A stretch of DNA of 64,000 nucleotides. It comes from Flavobacterium sp. N2820 (GTDB taxonomy: Bacteria > Bacteroidota > Bacteroidia > Flavobacteriales > Flavobacteriaceae). How positions within the stretch are numbered: the stretch's first letter is position 1; each line of letters begins with the position of its first letter. The notes beneath the pieces are model-generated. The model had not been told where the DNA came from, did not search any database, and saw only the letters and a list, made by a program, of their open reading frames with translations. Made by a program: the position numbers and the translations under genes. The stretch is from the NCBI RefSeq assembly GCF_025947285.1, contig NZ_CP110008.1, positions 1,178,001 through 1,242,000 of the forward strand, in the 5' to 3' direction. This document shows positions 44,021 to 52,948 of the stretch, piece after piece.

Positions 44021-44096
44021 AACTGAACACTGAACACTGAACACTGAACACTGAATACTGAATACTGAATACTGAACACTGAATACTGAACACTGA
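44021..44096. repeat. 7-bp tandem repeat (ACTGAAC/ACTGAAT), about 11 copies
   Basis: Eleven consecutive heptamers, only the last base varying between C and T, in the spacer between convergent genes. Longest of five period-7 repeat tracts seen in the window. Confidence 0.9.
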
Positions 44097-44099
44097 CCA

Positions 44100-44594
44100 C
44101 TATTTCTTACCAAGTTCAATCACTTCTAAACACTGTATTTTATCACCATCAATTTCAAAACGCAACATCGTTCGTACTTGATGAAAACCATATTTCCCAC
44201 AAGCGCCTGGGTTCATGTGTAGTAAATTCAACTGCTTATCAAATTGTACTTTTAAAATGTGCGAATGTCCGCAAATGAATAACTTTGGTGGATTTGTAGT
44301 AATTTCGGCTCGAATAGTTGGATTGTATTTATCTGGATAACCACCAATATGTGTAATCCAAACGTCCACTCCTTCACAAAAAAACCGATTATTTAATGGA
44401 AATTCCATTCGCGCTTTATCATCATCGATGTTTCCATAAACACCCCGAAGTGGTTTTAACTTTTTAATCGCATCGGTAACTGCTAAATCACCAATATCAC
44501 CTGCATGCCAAACCTCATCCGCTTGGTTTACGTATTTCAAAATAACATCATCTATGTGGCTATGGGTATCTGATAAAAGCAAAATTTTCTTCAT
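44100..44594 (-). CDS. YfcE/MJ0936-type metallophosphoesterase
   Basis: A 164-residue phosphodiesterase with the five metal-binding motifs: SDTHSH (Asp9, His11), HAGDIGD (Asp33), GNIDD (Asn55), THIGG and CGHSH. Family members cleave small phosphodiesters; the physiological substrate is unknown. Its stop lies at the edge of the heptamer repeat. Confidence 0.92.
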   Translation of the reverse strand: MKKILLLSDTHSHIDDVILKYVNQADEVWHAGDIGDLAVTDAIKKLKPLRGVYGNIDDDKARMEFPLNNRFFCEGVDVWITHIGGYPDKYNPTIRAEITTNPPKLFICGHSHILKVQFDKQLNLLHMNPGACGKYGFHQVRTMLRFEIDGDKIQCLEVIELGKK

Positions 44595-44652
44595 AAAGCA
44601 AAATTAAGTTTTTATTATCAGAATTTGGAAGGAACTTTACTTTTGAATTTTG

Positions 44653-44660
44653 TAAATTTG
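44653..44660 (+). promoter_or_regulatory. -7 element of truA
   Basis: TAAATTTG, 31 bp upstream of the TTG start at 44691; it lies downstream of the earlier in-frame TTG at 44625, excluding that start. Confidence 0.55.
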
Positions 44661-44690
44661 CATGCTATTGAGAAAACTGAACACTATATT

Positions 44691-45449
44691 TTGAGATATT
44701 TCATAGAATTTGCCTACAACGGAAAAAACTTCCACGGATTTCAGAGCCAACCTGACGCTTCGTCGGTACAAGAAACTCTGGAAAAAGCGCTTTCTACCCT
44801 ATTTAGATCAACTATAGCCATTGTAGGTGCTGGAAGAACCGATGCCGGTGTGCATGCCAAACAAATGTATGCGCATTTTGAAACCGAATTGGAGTTAGAT
44901 TCTGAGTATTGGTCTCACAAATTGAACTCGTTTTTGCCTCCATCGATTGTGATTTACAGAATTATTCCGGTTCACGAAGCCGCTCACGCTCGTTTTGATG
45001 CCACTTCAAGAACCTACGAATATTACATGCACACGTTCAAAGATGCGTTTATTACCGATGGAAGTTGGTATCATTCCCATCAATTGGATTTGGAAAAAAT
45101 GAATGAATCATGTAAAATTTTGTTCGAATACATCGATTTTGAATGCTTCTCAAAAGTACATACCGATGTGAATACCTTTAATTGTAAAATTTCAGAAGCA
45201 CATTGGAAACAAGCTGGAAATCAACTTATCTTTACCATCACTGCCGATAGATTTTTGCGCAATATGGTGAGAGCTATTGTGGGAACTATGGTGAATATTG
45301 GTTTAGGCAAAATTGAAGTGGCTGATTTACGCACAATCATTGAAAGTAAAAACAGAGGAAAAGCCGGCTTTTCAGTTCCAGCACAAGGTTTGTACTTAGT
45401 AAATGTTGCCTATCCATACATAAAAGAAAGAGAAAAAATTAATGAGTAA
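44691..45449 (+). CDS. truA: tRNA pseudouridine(38-40) synthase TruA
   Basis: A 252-residue enzyme that isomerises uridines 38-40 in tRNA anticodon arms. RYFIEFAYNGKNFHGFQ is the conserved start and GAGRTDAGVHA carries catalytic Asp51. The start is a TTG at 44691: homology begins exactly there, no ATG is in frame nearby, and the promoter element lies at 44653. Overlaps the ABC transporter gene by 8 bp, so translation is probably coupled. Confidence 0.93.
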   Translation: MRYFIEFAYNGKNFHGFQSQPDASSVQETLEKALSTLFRSTIAIVGAGRTDAGVHAKQMYAHFETELELDSEYWSHKLNSFLPPSIVIYRIIPVHEAAHARFDATSRTYEYYMHTFKDAFITDGSWYHSHQLDLEKMNESCKILFEYIDFECFSKVHTDVNTFNCKISEAHWKQAGNQLIFTITADRFLRNMVRAIVGTMVNIGLGKIEVADLRTIIESKNRGKAGFSVPAQGLYLVNVAYPYIKEREKINE

Positions 45450-47262
45450 AATAAAAACATCTTCGTTTACCAAATTGTTAGCTTACGCAAAACCTTACAA
45501 AGGAAAATTGTACTTTGTGAGCTTTTGGGCAATATTCCTAGCAATTATGACGGCTTTAAGACCGTTTTTATTGAACTTTACTATCGATAATTACTTAGTA
45601 GATGCCAAAAAAGAAACCAACATAATTCAACAATATTTTGAAGAATTTATGCAGTATTTCTTTGCGGGCAATGACAACCCTACGAATTTGAAAGTATTGG
45701 TAATCATTATGTTTATTGCGCTTGCTCTCGAAGCGATTGCTCAGTTTTTATTTACTTATTTAGCCAATTGGTTAGGACAAGATATCATCAAAGATTTACG
45801 CGATAAATTATACCTTCATATTACTTCGTTTAAAATGAAGTATTTTGATAATGAACCTGTTGGGAAATTAGTCACCCGTTCGGTTTCAGATATCGAATCC
45901 ATCGCAAGTATCTTCAGTCAAGGATTATTTATGATTGTGAGTGATGTACTTAAAATGATTATTGTAATTGCTTTTATGCTTGTTATAAATTGGAAAACTA
46001 CAGGAATTGTACTTGTAATTATGCCTGTTATCCTAATTGCTACCAACATTTTCAATAAAAAAATGAAAGTTGCTTTTAAAGAGGTTCGAAATGAAGTCAC
46101 CAATCTAAATACGTTCATCCAAGAACGATTAACCGGTATGAAAATCGTACAACTTTTCAATCGTGAAAAAATCGAATTAGAAAAGTTTGAAGAAATCAAT
46201 CAAAAACACAATAAAGCTTGGTTAAAAAACATTCTGTACAACTCCATCTTCTTCCCTATTGCCGATATTATCTCTAATATTAGTATTGGTTTAGTGGTGT
46301 ACTTTGGTGCCATTTGGATTATCAATGGCGATACCGATACAACTATTGGGCAATTAGTAGCTTTCAATATGTACATTACCATGCTATACAACCCTTTACG
46401 TCAAATTGCAGATAAATTTAACGTAATGCAAATGGGAATTGTTGCTGCCGATAGAGTGTTTGAGATTTTAGATACCGAAGAGAATGTGCAAGATAACGGT
46501 ACCATTGAAGCATCGCATTTTAAAGGAACTATCGAATTAAAAGACGTTCGTTTTAGTTACATCAAAAATGAAGAAGTTTTAAAAGGAATCAATCTTAAAG
46601 TACAACCCGGCGAAACCATTGCTATTGTTGGTAGTACTGGCGCTGGAAAATCGACAATTATTAATTTATTGAATCGTTTTTACGAAATCAATTCGGGTGA
46701 AATTACTATCGATAATCGAAACATTAACGACTATACTTTAGAAAGCCTTCGCAAGCAAATTGCTATTGTTTTACAAGATGTTTTCTTGTTTTCAGATAGT
46801 ATTTATAAAAATATTACACTCCATAACGAAACCATTTCGAGAGAAGATGTAATTGCAGCTGCGAAAAAAATTGGCGTACATGAGTTCATCATGACCTTAC
46901 CAGAAGGCTACGATTATAACGTAAAAGAACGTGGCGTGATGTTATCGTCTGGACAACGCCAATTGATTGCCTTTTTGAGAGCTTATGTGAGCAATCCAAG
47001 TATCTTAATTTTAGACGAAGCCACATCATCTATCGATACGCATTCTGAAGAATTAATTCAAAAAGCAACAGACGCCATTACTAAAGATCGCACATCAATT
47101 GTTATTGCACATCGATTAGCAACCGTTGTAAATGCAAGTAAAATTATTGTAATGGACAAAGGTCAAATTGTGGAACAAGGCACACATCAAGAATTATTGA
47201 TGAAAGCAAATGGATATTACAAGAAGTTGTATGATTCTCAGTTTGCTGTGGAGGTTGAGTAG
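45442..47262 (+). CDS. ABC exporter (MsbA-like, fused permease and ATPase)
   Basis: A 606-residue half-transporter with six transmembrane helices (to about residue 320) and an ATPase: Walker A GSTGAGKST (about 395-403), a signature reading LSSGQ in place of LSGGQ (about 501), and Walker B ILILDEATSS. Works as a dimer; lipid or drug export is typical, substrate unknown. The N-terminal domain has the EVRNEVTNLNTFIQERLTG coupling region. Confidence 0.9.
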   Translation: MSKIKTSSFTKLLAYAKPYKGKLYFVSFWAIFLAIMTALRPFLLNFTIDNYLVDAKKETNIIQQYFEEFMQYFFAGNDNPTNLKVLVIIMFIALALEAIAQFLFTYLANWLGQDIIKDLRDKLYLHITSFKMKYFDNEPVGKLVTRSVSDIESIASIFSQGLFMIVSDVLKMIIVIAFMLVINWKTTGIVLVIMPVILIATNIFNKKMKVAFKEVRNEVTNLNTFIQERLTGMKIVQLFNREKIELEKFEEINQKHNKAWLKNILYNSIFFPIADIISNISIGLVVYFGAIWIINGDTDTTIGQLVAFNMYITMLYNPLRQIADKFNVMQMGIVAADRVFEILDTEENVQDNGTIEASHFKGTIELKDVRFSYIKNEEVLKGINLKVQPGETIAIVGSTGAGKSTIINLLNRFYEINSGEITIDNRNINDYTLESLRKQIAIVLQDVFLFSDSIYKNITLHNETISREDVIAAAKKIGVHEFIMTLPEGYDYNVKERGVMLSSGQRQLIAFLRAYVSNPSILILDEATSSIDTHSEELIQKATDAITKDRTSIVIAHRLATVVNASKIIVMDKGQIVEQGTHQELLMKANGYYKKLYDSQFAVEVE

Positions 47263-47340
47263 TTCTCTTAGTCGCAGTCTTCAGTCGCAGTCACGGTATG
47301 TCATGCTGTTAAGCATCTCTTGAACTAACATTTTTTCTTT

Positions 47341-47396
47341 GGAACACAGATTTAAGAAATTTTAGTAATTTTTAAAATTTCTTAAATCTGTGTTCC
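47341..47396. repeat. 24-bp perfect inverted repeat (REP-like hairpin)
   Basis: Arms 47341-47364 and 47373-47396 are exact reverse complements separated by 8 bases; the arm starts GGAACACAGATTTAAG. A related TCTGTGTTCC occurs at 29222-29231. No clear T tract, so more REP-like than terminator. Confidence 0.85.
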
Positions 47397-47412
47397 TAAA
47401 ATTATAATTTAT

Positions 47413-47440
47413 TTGAATTTTGGAATTTGAATTTTGAAGT
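47413..47440. repeat. Short period-7 repeat (TTGAATT type)
   Basis: Four heptamers TTGAATT, TTGGAAT, TTGAATT, TTGAAGT in the leader region of lpdA. Confidence 0.55.
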
Positions 47441-47500
47441 TTATTTAATTTTAATTCCTTAAATTCGCAACTTATAAATAAAACTGAAATACTTTATAAA

Positions 47501-48889
47501 ATGAAATACGATATCATAGTTTTAGGAAGTGGTCCTGGTGGTTATGTAACTGCTATTAGAGCATCACAATTAGGCTTCAAAGTAGCCGTTATCGAAAAAG
47601 AAAATTTGGGTGGAATTTGCTTAAACTGGGGGTGTATCCCAACAAAAGCATTATTAAAATCGGCTCAAGTTTTTGATTACCTAAAACATGCTTCAGATTA
47701 CGGATTAACCGTTACAGCTTTCGACAAAGATTTTTCTGCGGTTGTAAAACGTTCTCGTGATGTGGCTGACGGAATGAGCAAAGGTGTTCAATTCTTAATG
47801 AAGAAAAATAAAATCGATGTGATTGATGGTTTTGGAAAAGTAAAACCAGGTAAAAAAGTTGACGTAACAGCTGCTGACGGAAAAGTAACTGAATATTCAG
47901 CAGATCATATCATCATTGCAACTGGCGCACGTTCTCGCGAATTGCCAAACTTACCACAAGATGGTAAAAAAGTAATTGGGTACCGCCAAGCCATGACGTT
48001 ACCTGAGCAACCAAAGAAAATGATTGTGGTGGGTTCTGGTGCAATTGGCGTTGAGTTTGCGCATTTCTATAACGCAATGGGAACAGAAGTGACGATTGTA
48101 GAATTCATGCCAAACATTGTTCCTGTTGAAGACGAAGACATTTCAAAACAAATGGAACGTTCTATGAAAAAAGCAGGCGTTTCTATTATGACCAATGCTT
48201 CTGTGGAACGAATTGACACTACAGGAAACGGGGTAAAAGCATTCGTTAAAACCGCAAAAGGAGAAGAAGTTTTAGAAGCAGATATCTTATTATCAGCAGT
48301 GGGAATTAAAACCAACATCGAAAACATTGGATTAGAAGAAACCGGTATTGCTACCGATAGAGATAAAATCTTAGTGAACGCATATTACCAAACAAATGTA
48401 CCAGGTTACTACGCTATTGGTGATGTAACGCCTGGACAAGCTTTAGCGCACGTAGCTTCGGCTGAAGGTATTTTATGTGTGGAAAAAATTGCAGGTTTAC
48501 ACGTAGACGCATTAGATTATGGAAACATCCCAGGTTGTACGTATGCTACACCAGAAATTGCTTCTGTGGGTATGACAGAAAAACAAGCGAAAGAAAAAGG
48601 ATACGAATTAAAAATTGGTAAATTCCCATTCTCAGCTTCAGGAAAAGCAAAAGCGAGTGGAACTCCAGACGGATTTGTAAAAGTAATTTTTGATGCAAAA
48701 TACGGTGAATGGTTAGGTTGCCACATGATTGGTGCCGGCGTTACCGATATGATTGCAGAAGCTGTTGTAGCGCGTAAATTAGAAACTACAGGACACGAAA
48801 TCTTAAAAGCAGTTCACCCACACCCTACCATGAGTGAAGCGGTGATGGAAGCTGTGGCTGATGCTTACGGTGAAGTGATTCACTTGTAG
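47501..48889 (+). CDS. lpdA: Dihydrolipoyl dehydrogenase
   Basis: A 462-residue flavoprotein, the E3 subunit of 2-oxoacid dehydrogenase complexes. FAD site GSGPGGYVTAIRA, redox disulfide GGICLNWGCIPTK (Cys40, Cys45), NAD-binding VGSGAIGVEFA and the catalytic HPHPTMSE near residue 440. Length is standard. Monocistronic here. Confidence 0.95.
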   Translation: MKYDIIVLGSGPGGYVTAIRASQLGFKVAVIEKENLGGICLNWGCIPTKALLKSAQVFDYLKHASDYGLTVTAFDKDFSAVVKRSRDVADGMSKGVQFLMKKNKIDVIDGFGKVKPGKKVDVTAADGKVTEYSADHIIIATGARSRELPNLPQDGKKVIGYRQAMTLPEQPKKMIVVGSGAIGVEFAHFYNAMGTEVTIVEFMPNIVPVEDEDISKQMERSMKKAGVSIMTNASVERIDTTGNGVKAFVKTAKGEEVLEADILLSAVGIKTNIENIGLEETGIATDRDKILVNAYYQTNVPGYYAIGDVTPGQALAHVASAEGILCVEKIAGLHVDALDYGNIPGCTYATPEIASVGMTEKQAKEKGYELKIGKFPFSASGKAKASGTPDGFVKVIFDAKYGEWLGCHMIGAGVTDMIAEAVVARKLETTGHEILKAVHPHPTMSEAVMEAVADAYGEVIHL

Positions 48890-48913
48890 ACTTTAGAAGA
48901 TAGAAAATAGATT

Positions 48914-48948
48914 AAATCCGATTTGTGAAAGCAGGTCGGATTTTTTTT
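48914..48948 (+). terminator. Intrinsic terminator after lpdA
   Basis: AAATCCGA (48914-48921) pairs with TCGGATTT (48936-48943), then T tract. A similar hairpin occurs at 51657-51685. Confidence 0.75.
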
Positions 48949-49069
48949 GTTTTTAGTTGTTGAAAACTTGCAAAAGGTTTGTAGGAAAATTTGATTATAT
49001 TTGATAAACCTAAATGTATTGCGATAATCTTGCAAATAAGGCATGATAATAGTCCGAAAGTCGCAAATA

Positions 49070-49081
49070 TACTAGTTAGCC
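49070..49081 (+). other. Second copy of the attI core 12-mer TACTAGTTAGCC
   Basis: Identical to 2697-2708 at the recombinase. A TATATTTG element lies 79 bp upstream (48996-49003) and the flanking AGTCGCAAA resembles the right arm of attC1. No matching left half was found, so at most it is a secondary or decayed site. Confidence 0.4.
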
Positions 49082-49113
49082 ACAATTATAACACAACAAA
49101 CATATAAATCAAA

Positions 49114-50031
49114 ATGATTAGTAAAATTTATAATTCAAAAGGGTTCCAATCTGCATTACCTTGGATTGTCCTACTAATTGGAATGATATCATTTCTTTAT
49201 GGAAAATTTGGCAATATTGAAAATCAACAAGTATCAGCGGTATTTTCAGATATAGGTAAAGTTTTCTTGACCGGTGGAATCTTTGGAGTACTTTTAAAAA
49301 GCATGCAATTTATGGGTATTTTTAAAGAGGAGATCATTAAAGTCATATATGAGCCAAAGTTTCTCGAAAACAGAAATGACTTACCTGAATTATGGGAAAA
49401 AATGTCCACAGTACTTTTTCAAAATAAATTTCCAAATGTCAGTGAGAAGCTTTTAAAAGATGTTAGAGAAACATATTTTCCAACAAAAGAAATTACATAT
49501 TATGAAAATTCCGAACATCAAATTGAACTTAGAGTAATTGACAAAGCAAACAAAATTATAAAAATAACAGAAACCGCAACATTGGATGTAGTTTGTGAAA
49601 ATTCAAAAATTACAACTTCATACTTATTTGGACATAGTACAGATGATATTTCAAAATTCAAATTATTAAAGTTTACTATCGACGGTTCAAAACCTAAAAA
49701 TTCTGTGACTAAAACTGAAGAAATGTACGGGGAAAAATTTGAAGTTACGACCACAGAACTCAAGGGCAAAGAAAGATACGCAGTTGAAAAAGCTTCTGAA
49801 AGAACAATAGATTTAAAAATTGATAACATAATTGGTTTTGACTCTAAAAAAATTCTCCATAAGTTGAAAATTCAATTCCATCATGACGAAGATGTGGAAG
49901 TAGAATTAATGAAATCAGGAATATTAGGAAACTTTACATTAAAGAAGGAAAATGCGACATTTAAGGAATATCAATTTGATGGCATTGTATATCCAGAACA
50001 AGGATATAATGTCGCTATAAAACTTAAATAA
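49114..50031 (+). CDS. Membrane protein of unknown function
   Basis: A 305-residue protein with two N-terminal transmembrane segments (about 13-28 and 43-62) and a soluble part of 240 residues: a helical stretch (residues 70-110) and then an all-beta domain, typical of membrane-anchored accessory proteins. No family recognised. It stands alone, 33 bp after the attI-like 12-mer, has low GC like the cassettes and may be an insertion in the core chromosome. Confidence 0.65.
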   Translation: MISKIYNSKGFQSALPWIVLLIGMISFLYGKFGNIENQQVSAVFSDIGKVFLTGGIFGVLLKSMQFMGIFKEEIIKVIYEPKFLENRNDLPELWEKMSTVLFQNKFPNVSEKLLKDVRETYFPTKEITYYENSEHQIELRVIDKANKIIKITETATLDVVCENSKITTSYLFGHSTDDISKFKLLKFTIDGSKPKNSVTKTEEMYGEKFEVTTTELKGKERYAVEKASERTIDLKIDNIIGFDSKKILHKLKIQFHHDEDVEVELMKSGILGNFTLKKENATFKEYQFDGIVYPEQGYNVAIKLK

Positions 50032-50042
50032 CCCGATAGCGC

Positions 50043-50100
50043 GGATTTGCAATCCGTGCCTACAAAACAAAATCCAACTCTACCACAAGTTGGATTTTTT
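50043..50100 (+). terminator. Repeat hairpin and intrinsic terminator
   Basis: First a CGGATT-TGC-AATCCG hairpin (50043-50057), of a kind often found in flavobacterial repeats; then AAATCCAACT (50070-50079) pairing with AGTTGGATTT (50088-50097) plus a T tract. Confidence 0.7.
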
Positions 50101-50264
50101 TGTAGAATTAGAATAAACTAAAAAATAATTATCCGCTTTGTAAGAAAATTTAATTAAATTTGAAAAAACGGTTTGAAAACCATTGGTTTATAAACTATTC
50201 ATTTTTAAAAAATTTAAAATCATTCCTAACCACTTTGTGAAATTTTGATTAAAAAAACTAAACT

Positions 50265-51566
50265 ATGAAAGGAGCTCTTCTAAAAAACTATTTTTTCAAA
50301 ATTATAGTTATTATTTGTTTGTTTGTTTTTAATAATACAAATTCGCAAGTAGTCACAACTATAGCTGGAAGTAGTTCAGGCTATCAAGATGGTCTAGGAA
50401 CTACTGCAAAATTTAACGGTTCTGCTGGTATTGTTGTTGATGTAAACGGCAATCTTTTTGTTGCAGATAGACTCAATCATTGTATTAGAAAAATTGCACC
50501 TAATGGTATGGTTTCTACCTATGCGGGAAGTGGCACTTCTGGCTTTTTAGATGACACTGGAATTAATGCTCAGTTTAATTATCCTATGCACCTTGCCATT
50601 GATTTAAATGGAAATATTTTCGTTGCCGATTCAAATAATCATCGCATTCGCAAAATTTCTCCAACTGGAGTTGTTACAACTGTAGCTGGCAGCGATTCGG
50701 GTTTTGCTGATGGAGATGGAAATGTTGCAAAATTTAGTTACCCAGAAGGTATAGCTGTTGATAATTTAGGAAATATTTTCGTTGCAGATTCAAATAATCA
50801 TCGTATTCGCAAAATCACATCCACCGGATTTGTTACCACTTTGGCAGGAAATGGAACTTTTGGTTTTGCTGACGGAAATGGAAATTTAGCAAAATTTTGG
50901 ACTCCATGCGGAATAGCCGTAGATTCAAATGGTGCAGTTATTGTAGCAGAAAAACAAAACAATAGAATACGAAAAGTTCAACAAAACGGAGATGTATCTA
51001 CCATTGCTGGAAATGGAACCTCTGGAAGTGCGGATGGAATTGGGACAACAGCTCAGTTTAGAAATCCATTTGGCGTAGCTATTGACGCGGTAGGAGACAT
51101 ATATGTAGCGGATTCGGGCAATAATCGTATCCGAAAAATAACCCCATCTGGTGTAGTAACTACTTTAGCAGGAAGTACTTCTGGATATTTGGACGGAATT
51201 GGGACTGCTGCAAAATTCAATTATCCAATCGGAATTTCAGTAGCTACAGATGGAAAAGTCTATATAAGTGAATCTGGTGGTTGTAAAATTAGAATGATTA
51301 CTTCTACTTTAAATAACAATTCTTTTAGATTAGAAAATCAAATCATCCTATATCCAAATCCTTCTTCCTCTATTGTTAATTTAGAATCACATGATTTGAT
51401 ACTATCCGAAATTATAATACTAGATATTAATAATAGAACGATAGCTACTAAAGTTGGTTCTAACAATCAAAATAAAATTGATATTCATAACCTGCAAAAT
51501 GGAATATATACATTACAAATAATTACTGATAAAGGAATTTTGTATAAAAAAATCATCAAAAACTAA
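50265..51566 (+). CDS. NHL-repeat protein with T9SS C-terminal sorting domain
   Basis: A 433-residue secreted protein. After a signal peptide (hydrophobic 10-23, NSQ), six NHL blades of about 55 residues fill 28-350, each with G-T-A-x-F-N-x-P/P-x-G-I-A-V-D and N-N-R-I-R-K-I; this is a beta-propeller. Residues about 360-433 are a Por-type sorting domain (IILYPNPSSSIVNLES ... YTLQIITDKGILYKKIIKN) that targets the protein for type IX secretion and surface attachment. Binding partner unknown. Confidence 0.9.
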   Translation: MKGALLKNYFFKIIVIICLFVFNNTNSQVVTTIAGSSSGYQDGLGTTAKFNGSAGIVVDVNGNLFVADRLNHCIRKIAPNGMVSTYAGSGTSGFLDDTGINAQFNYPMHLAIDLNGNIFVADSNNHRIRKISPTGVVTTVAGSDSGFADGDGNVAKFSYPEGIAVDNLGNIFVADSNNHRIRKITSTGFVTTLAGNGTFGFADGNGNLAKFWTPCGIAVDSNGAVIVAEKQNNRIRKVQQNGDVSTIAGNGTSGSADGIGTTAQFRNPFGVAIDAVGDIYVADSGNNRIRKITPSGVVTTLAGSTSGYLDGIGTAAKFNYPIGISVATDGKVYISESGGCKIRMITSTLNNNSFRLENQIILYPNPSSSIVNLESHDLILSEIIILDINNRTIATKVGSNNQNKIDIHNLQNGIYTLQIITDKGILYKKIIKN

Positions 51567-51735
51567 TTGACGAAACAATTAAAAGAAAATCTTATTCCAG
51601 CTCCCGCAAGAATTCGATAGCTCAAATCCAAAATCCTTAACCACATAGTAAACACAAAATCCGATTTGCAAGTGCAGGTCGGATTTGTTGCTTGAAACGG
51701 GAACTTTTTTATGTTGGTCTTGAGTATATTTTCAA
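51567..51735. other. Intergenic region after the NHL gene
   Basis: Contains a hairpin at 51657-51685 (AAATCCGA ... TCGGATTT) like the lpdA terminator; no gene seen. Confidence 0.55.
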
Positions 51736-51818
51736 ATCCCCTAGGGGAATTACAAAATTGCTGTACAGCAACTAATCAATTCCCCTAGGGGAATGAATCA
51801 ATTTCCCTAGGGGAATTG
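51736..51818. repeat. Cluster of palindromes, copy 2 (CCTAGG and TGTACA cores)
   Basis: AATCCCCTAGGGGAATT near 51736, TTGCTGTACAGCAA (51758-51771), AATTCCCCTAGGGGAAT near 51778 and a 20-bp near-palindrome CAATTTCCCTAGGGGAATTG (51799-51818). Same elements in different order from 703-788. Confidence 0.8.
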
Positions 51819-51876
51819 AATTATTTGACAAGTCTAATTTAAAAAATGTCACCAAAAAAAGTAAAATATGTAAATG

Positions 51877-51924
51877 AAAAATAAAATTATGTAACTATTT
51901 AACTTGCAGTAAAATTAGCTTTGC
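51877..51924 (+). promoter_or_regulatory. 48-bp upstream repeat, copy 1
   Basis: 46 of 48 bases identical to 52803-52850. Holds ATGTAACTA, TAACTTGCA and a TAGCTTTG -7-like element (51916-51923). Copy 1 precedes the HMA/MauE gene and copy 2 the AraC regulator, so it is a likely shared operator/promoter. Confidence 0.7.
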
Positions 51925-51929
51925 TTACT

Positions 51930-51993
51930 ACTAGCGTAGTAACACCATAAAATAGTCTAAATCCGTTTTGTTCCCTCAAAACGGATTTTTTTT
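51930..51993 (+). ncRNA. Possible short leader RNA with terminator
   Basis: If transcription starts from the TAGCTTTG at 51916, it meets a hairpin TTACTAC-TAGC-GTAGTAA (51925-51942 region) and then a strong terminator: 12-bp stem AAATCCGTTTTG (51959-51970) / CAAAACGGATTT (51977-51988) and eight T, before the downstream gene. Either a small RNA or an attenuator. Confidence 0.35.
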
Positions 51994-52038
51994 TAAAAAC
52001 TATAGTCTTATCTTTATATTGAAAAAACAAATCAAAAC

Positions 52039-52773
52039 ATGAAACACACCTATAAAATCACGGGAATGACTTGCTCAAGTTGCGAAGAAAAAGTAACGAG
52101 TTCGTTATTACAGGTTGAAAACATAACCTCAGTAACCGTTTCTAAAGATACCGAATTGGCAATAATTACAATGGATAAACACGTTCCTTTGAACGATTTA
52201 AAAATTGCTTTAGGCACAAAATATAACATTGAAACTACGCTAGACGATGCAATGTTAGAAGAAAATAAAAGTTGGTTCAGCACCTACAAACCTATTGTAT
52301 TGATCTTTTTTTATATCACGGTTGTGACCTCAATAATGGCGTTCCAAAGTATAAAAAGCAATGAAATGGAAATCCATCAAATTGCGATGAAATGGATGAA
52401 TCACTTTATGGGAGGGTTCTTTTTGGCTTTTTCTTTTTTTAAATTTCTAGATTTAAAAGGCTTTGCAGACAGTTATAAAATGTATGACATTGTAGCGAAA
52501 AGAATTCCGTTTTGGGCGTATTTATATCCGTTCATTGAATTAGGTTTAGGACTTTCGTTTCTGTCTAATATTTTTCCATTACTCACAAATAGTATCACTT
52601 TTATCGTAATGACAATTAGTATTATTGGCGTTTTACAAGCGGTATTCAATAAGAAAAAAATTCAATGTGCCTGCTTGGGAGCTGTTTTTAATTTGCCTAT
52701 GAGTACAGTGACCATTATCGAAGATGCACTAATGATTGTAATGAGTGGTATTATGATTTTTGCATTGGTCTAA
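52039..52773 (+). CDS. Heavy-metal-associated domain fused to MauE/DoxX-like membrane protein
   Basis: A 244-residue protein with an HMA domain (residues 1-70; metal motif GMTCSSC with Cys12 and Cys15) fused to four transmembrane helices of MauE/DoxX type (about 85-240) containing a CAC motif near 212-214. The combination suggests metal or redox handling in the inner membrane, for example copper or mercury. It and the AraC-family gene downstream share the 48-bp upstream repeat, which points to co-regulation. Confidence 0.83.
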   Translation: MKHTYKITGMTCSSCEEKVTSSLLQVENITSVTVSKDTELAIITMDKHVPLNDLKIALGTKYNIETTLDDAMLEENKSWFSTYKPIVLIFFYITVVTSIMAFQSIKSNEMEIHQIAMKWMNHFMGGFFLAFSFFKFLDLKGFADSYKMYDIVAKRIPFWAYLYPFIELGLGLSFLSNIFPLLTNSITFIVMTISIIGVLQAVFNKKKIQCACLGAVFNLPMSTVTIIEDALMIVMSGIMIFALV

Positions 52774-52802
52774 AAGTCATAAAACCGGAAAATATATAAA
52801 TT

Positions 52803-52850
52803 AAAAATAAAATTATGTAACTATATAACTTGCATTAAAATTAGCTTTGC
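52803..52850 (+). promoter_or_regulatory. 48-bp upstream repeat, copy 2
   Basis: Two mismatches to 51877-51924. TAGCTTTG at 52842-52849, 100 bp upstream of the AraC-type gene. Confidence 0.7.
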
Positions 52851-52948
52851 ACCGCTTATAAAACTATCTTTACAAGACATAAATTAGTAAAGTGCCCCCT
52901 TGTAATGTTGCATTAAAAGCACTCAACAACTAATTACAGTCCAATTTC

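Noticed and set aside
50043..50057. tRNA-like fragment
   Set aside because: CGGATTTGCAATCCG is only a short hairpin; no cloverleaf, T-loop or anticodon arm can be built around it.
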